A stretch of DNA of 64,000 nt from Arabidopsis thaliana (taxonomy: Eukaryota; Streptophyta; Magnoliopsida; Brassicales; Brassicaceae). Positions 55,388 to 64,000 of the stretch are shown here, one piece after another. The translations under genes were made by a program, and so were the position numbers. Positions within the stretch are counted from its first letter, which is position 1, and each line of letters opens with the position of its first letter. Under the pieces are notes generated by a model, which was not told the origin of the DNA, did no database searches, and saw nothing but the letters and a program-made list of their open reading frames with translations. Location: positions 6,635,001 through 6,699,000 of the forward strand of contig NC_003075.7 of NCBI RefSeq assembly GCF_000001735.4, read 5' to 3'.

Positions 55388-57937
55388 ATGGCGGAGAAAC
55401 AGAGATGGATTGCGATGTATACGAAACACCTCAAGCAGAAGCGAAAGGTCTATCACGATGGCTTCCTTGATTTACATATCGCCAGAAAAAAGGTTTTTCT
55501 TCACTCTTCGCTTCCAATTCTTCGTATAAAAATCCACTAGATTATCTTGATTTTGTTGGCTTATTCTTCATAGTTTACTCGGAATTCAATCTTCGTTCTC
55601 CGAAGATCTGGCTCAGTTTAATTGGAGGAACGAGATTTTTCTTGTTTGATTTCGTGGAGAAATTTATGAACTATCGATTATTTCCAGTACCGTGGTTGAA
55701 TTTTGACCTAGTTCTCGTAATTCTGAATAATTTTTGGTGATTGTCCCTAATCTTTCTCGTTTCCGAGATTGCTTTGAGGTTATGTGGATTGGCTTTTAAG
55801 TTCTGATTGTTGATTAGTGGATACACAGCTCCAGATTCAACTGAAGTTATGATTTGATTTTGTTTCGAAAATTTGATTGATTATCGAATATAAGCTTCTT
55901 TAAAGCTTGTTACATTTGGATTTTTGGGGAATAAAGTATTTGTTTCTGTTATGCTCATTTGTTTAGTAGGTCTCAGAGCTAACACTAGTGAATGTGTAAA
56001 ACCAGGTGATGCTTTATGATGAGGACGATAATCTACTTGAAAGCAGGACGCTTAAGGCATGTGAAGTTGTGAACACAGGTGAAACACTCACATTTCAAGC
56101 ATATCTTGTGGATATATGCGATCCTAAGGACGGAAGTAAAGCTTCTTCTGAGCCAAAGGTTGAACCAAGTGATCAAAAATGTGCACGCAAACCATTTACA
56201 GTTCTCAGGCCAAATTTCAAGAAAAGTTCTCTTCGTTGTGGTATCATGTTCTGTTATCCAACTCTTACAATTTTATCAGGAATGTATTTCCTCTTGAAAA
56301 GACTGTTCTACTTATTTCCCTTTTTATTTTGGCAGATGAGAAAAAACCTGACCTTGTGAATAAATTTTCTTCGAAAAGTCTCAGCCCATCTCACAATATG
56401 ATTAGAGGTGAACTATAACTCGGTCATCTACTCCTAGCAAGAAATTTTACTGTCTATTAATCTAATTCCTGTGAAGAGTGAAAATCGAGCACTGCAGGCT
56501 AGTAATGTTTTCTGTGTACACTTTCAGTATTCAAAAAGAGAGAACTGCATAAGTATGGGGCACTGACTCCAGACTCAACAACAAAAGGTTTGATGCTTGC
56601 TTGATATGTTTATGTAGTTGGCTATTGGAGATAGTGAAAGCAGAATGTCAAACCATTTCATAAATAGACCTTTGGCACTTTGCTTAATTCAAAATTGATG
56701 CTTCAGATTGTTAGGTGTTCGTTAATATCACACTGATGGATGAACCATGCTATGTATATCAGCTCTGTATTCAGTATATTGATATCGTTTTCATCATGTA
56801 CGGCATGTACCTGCTTGTTCAGTTAGATTGACACTTTAATTTTAAGGATCTTCTGGAACTCGTAGAAGCTTGTATTAATAATTCCATTAGGATGGAGAAT
56901 TTTTTTTTTTCCCCATGCACGAACAAACTTCATGTTAGGGATATAGTAATCTTTTTATGTGTTTTGGATTTGGTTTAATCATGCAGAATGTAGAATGTAT
57001 GAATGCGAGATAGAAATGCAGAATGTACATCTATACTTACTATTTTTGTGCATGCTATGACTAACAGCATGTATGCAGGTACTGTATCTCTTGGCTCAGT
57101 TGATAAAGAAAGCAATAACCACCCTTTGATCAACTCTCCATGTACTGGTAAGATATAGGAAATCTACATACCACATTTTTTTAATTCTATGCCACTAATC
57201 ACTAGATTAGATTTGAATCGTAGAACTCATGTTTGTAAAGCCACATTCCTCTACATTCCAATCATTCTACTGTTTGGTATAGCAATAGGTTAATGTGACA
57301 TATCCTGTCCTCCTTAAAATGGTACTGTGTGAATGTGCAGGAAGGTCTGTTGTAGATTCAAGGTTAGAGAATTGTAAGTTAAGCAAGGATGTTCCTCCAC
57401 CCAAGCCTTTACGTGATGGTAAATATTTATTTAAATGCTTGTGTTTTTCTCCATGCGGTTTCTTCATAATACCATTTCATGAGAACATTACATAAACAAG
57501 CTTTTTCTTTTCACTGCAGTAAATCAGATACTCTCCATTCTTCAGAAACGGAATGCTACAGAGACATGTTCTGATAATAACATGCAAACATCTGTGCTTT
57601 TGACAAAAGTACCTCCAGAATCTGAAACCAGCAAAAGACACAAAATGGAGTCTATTTCAACGAAAGGTAACTCCGGAATTTCAACCTTTTTGACTTGTAA
57701 AGCTTAACTAAATCCAAGTATAAATAGTTAGCCTTTCAGAATACAAAACTGTTCTTATAGTTTTTTTTGGGTTTATTGTTGAAATCTATAAGAATCTCAT
57801 CACTACAAACAATTCTTTGTTTGCTTATCTGAGTTGCAGAAGCATCTACGGAACAAGTAATGGTGCAAGAAACCTCATCGGCCAGCACAAGAGGTTGCTT
57901 AATGAGTGATCCTCCGAGTTTCGACCTCGGAATTTAA
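55388..57937 (+). CDS. DUF2439 (ZGRF1 N-terminal-like) protein, eight exons
   Basis: The N-terminal 75 residues (MAEKQRWIAMYTKHLKQKRK, YHDGFLDLH, VMLYDEDDNLLESRTLK) match DUF2439, the domain at the N terminus of ZGRF1-type DNA repair helicases and fungal telomere/repair proteins. Here no helicase follows, as in other short plant members. Exons are 55388-55492, 56006-56225, 56336-56407, 56528-56587, 57079-57147, 57341-57418, 57520-57666 and 57840-57937, giving 282 residues ending PPSFDLGI. Introns 2-7 are all phase 1. The middle is low-complexity Ser/Lys-rich. The intron 2 donor GTTCTC is weak, so its position is the least certain. A frame open upstream to 55253 is leader. A nuclear genome-maintenance role is inferred from the domain only. 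A copy of its promoter lies after SWEET7. Confidence 0.85.
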
Positions 57938-58453
57938 ACAGCCCCCTCAAGATTACAGAAAATAGGTAACTCGTTTTTTCATTTTACCTCAAGTTCTTCA
58001 CGAACTATAGTTTTTTCGAAAATATAGTTTCTCATTCTAAGCTGTGTTAAAATCAAAACTAGTATGTACCGTGGAAAAAGTATGTAGTTTTATGCATAAG
58101 CAGAAATTAGTAAGTAAATTGAATGGTTTATGCTCCAATTTGCGTGCAAGTTAACTTCAAAATGAGAAAGTTTCCACGAAATTCTCTTAATGTAACGATG
58201 ACAAATTTCTAAGACATCTACATTTTTATTATGAAGCTAAATATAGATAAAGCTAGAAATAAGATGTAGCGAAGGAGCGAGTCTTTAGCATGTCCTACGA
58301 GTGCGGGTTAACCATAATAACCACAAATCTCTTCTACAAATATTCCAAATTTTCAACAAACACAAAAGCAGTTGAAGAAGTTAACTTTTGAGAGAGATAG
58401 ATAAGTTTACTTTAATAGAAAGATACATACATATACATAGGCAAAGAAGGGAA
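57938..58453. other. 3' UTR and promoter of the next gene
   Basis: The left part is the DUF2439 3' UTR. The right part holds an A-rich leader (gttgaagaagttaactt...) for the small membrane protein gene. Nothing else is recognised. Confidence 0.45.
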
Positions 58454-58681
58454 ATGGCAGGACCGGCACAAGCAGCAAAGCAGTCAAGTGAAGTGCTAGG
58501 CCAGCGGAAGTCGTTAGGGATATGTCCGTTGAGAGCGGCAGCGGTTGGAGCGGTGATAATCGGTGGAATTGGCTATGTGGTGTTGTACAGCAAGAAGAAG
58601 CCTGAAGCTTCAGCAGGTGATGTCGCTAAAGTTATGTCAGGCGTCGGTGGTACTCCTGAGAACACTCGTCCTCGTAATTGA
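58454..58681 (+). CDS. Small single-pass membrane protein, function unknown
   Basis: 75 residues from ATG 58454 (MAGPAQAAKQSSEVLGQRKS) to TGA 58679. A Cys-Pro start leads into one hydrophobic helix (LRAAAVGAVIIGGIGYVVLY, about 32-51), then a Lys-rich boundary (SKKKPEAS) and a Gly/Ala-rich soluble tail. The helix with GxxxG-like glycines and the positive stop fit a tail-side-in membrane protein of mitochondrion or ER, but nothing proves the site. The frame is open 22 codons upstream without family support; aaATGGcagg is a good plant start context. I do not recognise the family. Confidence 0.7.
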   Translation: MAGPAQAAKQSSEVLGQRKSLGICPLRAAAVGAVIIGGIGYVVLYSKKKPEASAGDVAKVMSGVGGTPENTRPRN

Positions 58682-58998
58682 GCGTCTCTCTTTAATTTGT
58701 TTACTTTCAAATCATGGGATTGTTATCTTTGTGGTTGATATATATAGTTGAATTCTCTAAACATTTTAAACATTTGAATCTTTAGGTGAATTAAGTTTAC
58801 TCTAGACTTCGAAGAAAACCTTCAAATTCAGTTATTTGATGTTACAAATCTTGACGGGCTTTTCATACGAAAAGATATAATTTGATGTTAGTCATAATAG
58901 GAGAAATTTGTAAAAAGTGATCTGTTTTATGAGATCTCGGTAAAAGCAGTAACAATATTTTTAACAAAGATAAACGAAAGAGCTAATATTTGGTTCGT

Positions 58999-59710
58999 TT
59001 ATTTATTCCATTTATACATTAACTTGAGAGCTCCGGTTGGATTATTACGTGCCCATACTCCATCATCTTGCACTTGCCAGAAACATATGTTAGGCTTCAT
59101 ACTCCCACATACATCATGTATAAAACTCTCTTTCCCAACAAATGCGTCAAAACTTACATGATGCTTAAAATCAGGTCCCTGAAAGATATATTAACAAAGA
59201 TGATCACAACTTTTTTCCAAATAAAAACATAATTATAGAACGATTAAAGATCATATAAACATTAGAGGTTTCAATAGTTATTGTAGATGCTCCAAACCAA
59301 TCCATTTGTAGAGTAGAAGATTTTTGACCAACAAAATTTTTTCCCGTCCATAAAAGTAAAACAATTTATTCACCAATGTATGGACAAGATAACAAATTTA
59401 CTGTAAATATATACATTCAGATTTAAGAACGTGAAAGATTTCTCTTTTATTTTTTTTAAATTACCTTCCATAAGGTGCACCATATCAATGTCTTAAACCC
59501 AATTCTTAAAGGAGCTTTGAACACATCACTGAATGCAAGAAAAACAACTCGGGTCGATTCCTGACCAGATCTACACTGGACCATAAGTTTATTGTTACCC
59601 CCAAGTTGATTTGAAATTTCAATGTTAAAACGTCTAAATGTAAGAATAGAGTCTGTTCTTTGGATTAAAAAGGCGAACAAGGCAAAATATATTATAAATT
59701 TTTCTATCAT
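58999..59710 (-). CDS. S-protein homologue (plant self-incompatibility S1 family)
   Basis: A small secreted protein of the SPH family, related to the poppy pollen-rejection protein PrsS; roles in Arabidopsis are mostly unknown. Exon 1 59465-59710 and exon 2 58999-59178 give 141 residues; the intron is phase 0 (AAG/GTAATT ... TTTCAG/GG). A signal peptide (MIEKFIIYFALFAFLIQRTD) is followed by the S1 fold: FNIEISNQLGGNNKLMVQCR, a FKTLIWCTLWK strand and VCGSMKPNICFWQVQDDGVW near the end. Four cysteines at 46, 78, 106 and 114 match the two disulfides of the family. An intron is not usual for every SPH gene, but without it the second half lies out of frame. It stands alone here. Confidence 0.88.
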
Positions 59711-61020
59711 TGTTTTTTTTCTTTCAACATGTATTTGTCTTTAACATGAATTCCACACATATATATATAATATAATATGTCACATTTGTTGATGTATTTA
59801 ATTTCATTACTTTTGTTCTCTCTTATATGGTTAGTTATATCCTATCATTTATTTTTTTTATATATTTTTCTTTAAAATATGTAAACTAATGGAAACAAAC
59901 AAACAAATCTTGCATAAATTTACTTGCAAAATTAAATTTCATTAACACATTTAGATTATTTTTTTAATTTATGTTGTAATCCTTTATTTGTCAATTATTT
60001 TTGTTTTTTTATATTTTCTTTGTTATGAAACCAGCATATCTAATGTACAAATCAGTATATTTTTTTTGAATTATTTGTTCACATAGTCAACTTTATTCAT
60101 GAATTGAAATATAGAGATATTCAGAAAGACAATTTGCTATCCACTCTAGAAAAATGCATTATCCTTGAATATTAAATTGAAAGAAAATAATCGAATTAAA
60201 CAAAAAATGATGAACCAAGTTAAAAACCATCTCATTTGGCACAACATTGAGTCTAACACTCACCATTATTAAGCACATTTCATATGGTTTAAGTAATTAT
60301 CACATGTTCAAAAGACAAAAATATCAAATTAAATTATAGAAATGTAACTGAAGTTATAACTTATGATCGTAATATATCATAATGTTATACATAAAATTAT
60401 GCCTTAATACGTTCATCACTATCATTGTTTCAATAATGCAAAGGCAATAAAAACTTATCTTTTGAATAAAATAGTAGACAACAAAAATATTGTTTAGTGA
60501 AAAGGTTTTTTGGATAGTTAGTAAGTTTTAATTTTAAAAAAAAATAAACTAAATGTTTACAGTAGATTTAGAATTATAGTTATTATGAATTATTCGGACT
60601 ATCAATAAAATCTTGACATGTCCCTTCTATTTTTACATTTGTTTCAATCATCATTTCACATGCCCACTTTTTACACCCACTCACAGTCTCACACATTTTT
60701 TTCTCTTACACACATTCTCACATCTAATCCTCTAATTAATAGTGTGACCGGGCTAATAAGCTAATTACTTTCCAAAACCTATTATTTATCTCCAGAAAAC
60801 CCAACAAAAAAAATTCACCCCCAAATCGCCGCATACTTCTTATAACTATGTTATAGTACTTAAAACATTTGTAAATTATATTGGAGATTTCAAACATCTG
60901 TAATTCAAAAATTTCTATGATTCAAAAATTAACAGAGAGGTAAAATAACAAACCCAAAGATATAAAGTCCATTAAAAATTATACTTTGATTTCAAATTAA
61001 TTAAATAATAAAATTTGAAA
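59711..61020. other. AT-rich intergenic region
   Basis: 1.3 kb with (TA)n at 59758-59780 and poly-T runs; no gene is seen. Confidence 0.5.
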
Positions 61021-61092
61021 GAGCTCATAGCTCAGTGGTAGACTATTTGACTGCAAATTTAGAGGTCACCGGTGTGAACCTGGTTGGGCTCT
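61021..61092 (+). pseudogene. tRNA-Cys (GCA)-like gene, probably decayed
   Basis: A 72-nt cloverleaf with acceptor GAGCTCA/TGGGCTC, anticodon stem TTTGA/TTTAG around CTGCAAA (anticodon GCA) and T stem ACCGG/CTGGT. The A-box TAGCTCAGTGG is intact and a T run follows. However, the T loop is TGTGAAC instead of TTCGAAC, so invariant C56 is lost and the B-box is damaged. The D stem has a C-C mismatch as well. The acceptor stem differs from the usual plant GGGTCCA type but still pairs. I judge it a non-functional or poorly transcribed copy. Confidence 0.8.
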
Positions 61093-61825
61093 TCTTTTCT
61101 TTTTTTCGTTTTCTAAAATATGTTACGAACTCCAAATAGTTGGTTAATGATATGCATATTAACCCGTGAATGATTTAATATGAAAATGATAATTGGTTAA
61201 TGATATGCCTATAAAAATTAATATGGTCACGGGATTTGATATTCCTTCCTTCCCTACTAACCCAAATAGTCCTACAATAAAATTATCCATAAGTTGAAAA
61301 AAATAAAATAATAATGATGTTCCTAATGTAATAGCTTAGTTATTGCATAGTGCGATTCCAAAACTAATAAATGAAAATCAACCAAATTATTGGTTCATCC
61401 CCACGGGCCACGGGTCATATTATCTATATGTCATTATGTATTCATACATACATACATACATATTTCTTGTTTTATGATATGTTTTTGTACATATTATAGT
61501 TTGTATATATGATATGTTTTTGTACATATTATAGTTTGTATATATGTGTGTTTCTATAAGTACAATATAAAAAATCACTTATAGTCTATCCCCGAAGATA
61601 TTCAGTTGAAATATTTGCTATATTGCTGGCATTTTTTATAAGAATTTTATCTAGAACGCAAGAGAACAAAAAAAGAAAAAAATTAGAAAAAAAATGAGTT
61701 ATAAAGGATGAGGATAAGGTAATAGTATTATGCACAGCGCGGAGTATCACATGCAAGTAGTGAGATTAAGAGACAACAAAGAGACTGTTTGATCAATCCT
61801 TGTCTGAGAGTTACTCTCTCTTTAG
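61093..61825. other. AT-rich intergenic region with short repeats
   Basis: Contains an acat(n) run at about 61443-61461 and a 35-bp tandem pair listed separately. The right end is promoter sequence of the MGNC gene. Confidence 0.5.
61473..61544. repeat. 35-bp tandem pair
   Basis: gatatgtttttgtacatatt followed by atagtttgtatatat occurs twice, starting at 61476 and 61511, without differences. Confidence 0.9.
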
Positions 61826-61835
61826 TATTTATAAA
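61826..61835 (+). promoter_or_regulatory. TATA box of the MGNC-type gene
   Basis: tatttataaa lies about 100 bases before the ATG at 61933, with a CAA/ACT-rich leader following. Confidence 0.6.
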
Positions 61836-61932
61836 CCTATCTTGAACCAAAAACAATCAAATCAAACTCAAAATTTAGTTTTAAACTCTCTGTTTCTTTC
61901 TTATTTTTTCTTCATTTTTAGTTGCTGTGAAG

Positions 61933-62343
61933 ATGGGGAATTGTTCGCAAAGAGCAGTATCTGATGGTGGTGGTTCGGTTACCGTAATTGCGACAAATTC
62001 AAGAAACATCCTGGAAGAGTATTACAGAAGCCGGAGATGTAGCTCGTTGCCAATAACAAGGGAGAAAACACTAGGGTATCTTGTTAGACAAGGTACAACA
62101 AGCCCTAGAGGAGTACTTGGGCCAAGGATACAAGTGTCGCCGCAAAGAAGAAATGGAGTTTGGAAAGCGAAAGTGGTGATCGGAAGTAAGCAGCTTGAAG
62201 AGATTTTGGCAGTTGAAGGCAATACACACGCTTTGATTGATCAGCTCCGGTTTGCTGCAGCAGAAGCTTTAGTTTCTTCAACCTCCGCCTCTGAGATGGT
62301 CAGAGTTAAAAGTTTATTGTCCAAGTCCCGAAAAAGACAATGA
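61933..62343 (+). CDS. Small MGNC N-myristoylation-type protein, function unknown
   Basis: 136 residues from ATG 61933 to TGA 62341, single exon. The start MGNCSQRAV gives Gly2 and Cys4, a classic N-myristoylation/palmitoylation signal, as in plant DUF4228-type small proteins, so plasma-membrane attachment is likely. A basic Arg-rich centre (EEYYRSRRCSSLPITREK, SPQRRNGVWKAKVVIGSK) and a helical C-terminal half (LEEILAVEGNTHALIDQLRF) follow; the tail is basic (LLSKSRKRQ). I cannot prove the family. The frame extends two codons upstream without an ATG. Probably At4g10910 from memory. Confidence 0.8.
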   Translation: MGNCSQRAVSDGGGSVTVIATNSRNILEEYYRSRRCSSLPITREKTLGYLVRQGTTSPRGVLGPRIQVSPQRRNGVWKAKVVIGSKQLEEILAVEGNTHALIDQLRFAAAEALVSSTSASEMVRVKSLLSKSRKRQ

Positions 62344-62893
62344 GAACTACTTCTGTTAGGTTCGATGATTGCGTTTTTTTTATGTGGCTTATTTGTAATC
62401 CTAGCAAAAAGTGTATATAGCACAAACATTTGATAAATGAAAAAAATATCTTGTTATATAAAGAGTGTATCTAACTCGGTTTTCGAAGTTTATGTTTTGT
62501 GAAATATAGAAACCAACTGAGGAAAAAATTAATACATTTGGTTCTGTTTGACACAGTCTGTGTTTCAGTCTGATCTGGTTTTTGAGAAAATATTTAAAAA
62601 ATATTAGGTTTTAGCAGGATTACTTTTTTGGGGTTTGTTTAGTTTCGGTTACGGTTTGTTCAAATGCAAAAGATTGAAATTTGAAACCGGATCAGATGGT
62701 TTTGTACTTTGGTCCAGAGTTTTTGGAATCGGTTAAAGCGAAATGGATACAACTCAGTACGAGACACATAACGACCAATTCGAGAGAAGAAAATAAAAAA
62801 GACAGTTACATGAGAGACCTGAACATTCGAACAACTAACTACTTAAGAAGACACTTACACATGTTTAGAGATAAAGTATCACATGTTCTTCAT
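62344..62893. other. Convergent 3' regions of the MGNC gene and KELP
   Basis: The 3' UTRs of two converging genes. The frame at 62681-62959 is antisense to the KELP 3' end and has no support. Confidence 0.5.
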
Positions 62894-64000
62894 TCAGACA
62901 CGCGATTCCATTTTCTTGACAGCATTTTCGATGGCTGGCATGTTTTTCTTGAAGGTTGACCATTGTTCATCTGTTAAGCTTATTCCTGGAGATAACATTA
63001 TAACATATCAGAGACCAGACATGAATCAAAAATATTCTCAATATGGTCCATTTTGAGTAAAATGGTTGTCCCTTTTTTTTTTATCTATAGAGAAGAAAAG
63101 ATGAACTATATTCAAACCCAAATAACTATTCTCAAAGTAGATAAAACAGAAACTATTTAATGACTTTTACACAAAATATCAGGACTTGCACAAATTCAAA
63201 GATGTAATACAGAACAAGCTTAAGTGCTAGGTTAAACTAAACTACCATAAACTGAAAGAATCATTCAAGTCAACAACTTTTCGGCCAAAATGGTTTGTAA
63301 TCACCAAAGCTTTTTACTTAATATACAAAACTGAAACTTAACACACCCAAAACAATAACAACTCTGAATCATCATTGACTCCAAATTTCGAATTGTGAAC
63401 GAAAATCACTTTGATGCAACTCTAAAGTGGAACTTGAAAGAAACATTTGCACATAAACACAGAATTTGGCTCTACAATTTCTGAAAAATTGTGATAGAAC
63501 AAAGAGAGCTTTAAAGTACCTTTAGAAGTAGGAAGTTCTTTGCCATCTTTCTTGTAATACTCTCTGATAGAAACCAAACTCTTCCCTTTAAATTCCTGAA
63601 TCGTCACTCTTCTCTTATCCGATAACTAACAACAACAACAACAACAACATTCCAAATTCAGAACACACAACATTCACTAATTCACAATCTCTGCTTCAGA
63701 GATAACACTATTAGCTTCTCTACGAGACCACATACAAATCAAAATCAATCCTATTTCAAGCAAAATCAGTAATCGAATTCGAGAAAAAGCAATGAAATCA
63801 AACCCTGCAAATGATAAGATCGCCGTCATCATCAAACTCTTTGTTTCCTTTACCACAATCCTTATCTCCATCTTCTTCTTCCTTATTCACTTGTGAGTTT
63901 TCATATTCTCTCGCTCTCTCTTCGTCGAGGAATTTCTCCACGACGCTTCGTACAAATGCTTTGTGAGATTTCTCCGAGAGATCGATTGCGAGTTTCTCCG
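62894..64000 (-). CDS. KELP: Transcriptional coactivator KELP (PC4 family), 5' end outside window
   Basis: A nuclear single-stranded-DNA-binding coactivator of the PC4 type; Arabidopsis KELP pairs with KIWI. Visible exons on the minus strand are 63804 to beyond 64000, 63520-63625 and 62894-62985. They carry about 131 residues of the roughly 165 I remember. The N part (EKSHKAFVRSVVEKFLDEER) is the DEK-C-like domain, followed by an acidic linker (NKEEEDGDKDCGKGNKEFDD). The PC4 domain contains DLIICRLSDKRRVTIQEFKG, SLVSIREYYKKDGKELPTSK and, in the last exon, LTDEQWSTFKKNMPAIENAV. Introns are phase 0 and phase 1. The start codon lies past 64000. Confidence 0.95.

Noticed and set aside
62681..62959. 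Plus-strand 92-codon frame
   Set aside because: Antisense to the last exon and 3' UTR of KELP, with no recognisable motif.

Overview
This is plant nuclear DNA: AT-rich, with short GT/AG introns, no operons, a nuclear tRNA and several plant-specific families. Gene content and order (an RPS5-type CC-NBS-LRR gene, PUX10, a BTB-like gene, KLCR1, SWEET7, KELP) match what I remember of the Arabidopsis thaliana chromosome 4 short arm around At4g10780-At4g10920. That placement is from memory and was not checked by search.

Layout. 0-11.5 kb is genic: a left-truncated NLR gene (-), an intergenic region with a degraded Helitron terminus, PUX10 (-), a divergent BTB-like gene (+), a small acidic-tailed protein (-) and a tRNA-Gly(CCC). 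12-14.1 kb holds LINE scraps and an F-box/DUF295 pseudogene with three frame breaks. 15.4-21.07 kb is a nearly complete LINE with a perfect 15-bp target-site duplication. 21.6-24.0 kb is KLCR1. 24.2-36.7 kb is a repeat block: two arrays of a ~60-bp degenerate repeat around a gene-like but non-coding core with minisatellites, closed by a Helitron 3' hairpin. It is followed by a second, broken copy of the KLCR1 3' end. 40.1-41.7 kb is SWEET7. 41.9-55.2 kb is a second accessory block: a copy of the next gene's promoter, an F-box/LRR scrap, a Cassandra-type TRIM carrying a 5S-like sequence, three tandem copies of an unrecognised gene in duplicated ~2.5-kb blocks, LINE and Helitron remnants, and Harbinger-type sequences with a dead transposase. 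55.4-64 kb is genic again: an eight-exon DUF2439 gene, a small membrane protein, an S-protein homologue, a decayed tRNA-Cys, a small MGNC-type protein and KELP (cut by the window end).

The genes do not form one pathway. PUX10 acts with CDC48 on ubiquitinated lipid-droplet proteins, KLCR1 belongs to the microtubule/cellulose-synthase scaffold, SWEET7 is a sugar transporter, and KELP is a PC4-type coactivator. The main structural theme is that both repeat-rich blocks (24.2-36.7 and 41.9-55.2 kb) are bounded by a direct duplication of the adjoining unique gene flank. The most distinctive items are the 5S-bearing TRIM, the tandem orphan gene family, and the LINE whose second ORF is open in one frame apart from three nonsense codons.

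Exon boundaries were placed by eye from GT/AG sites, reading frame and family knowledge. Lengths of 480, 609 and 258 residues for PUX10, KLCR1 and SWEET7 agree with the lengths I remember for those proteins.
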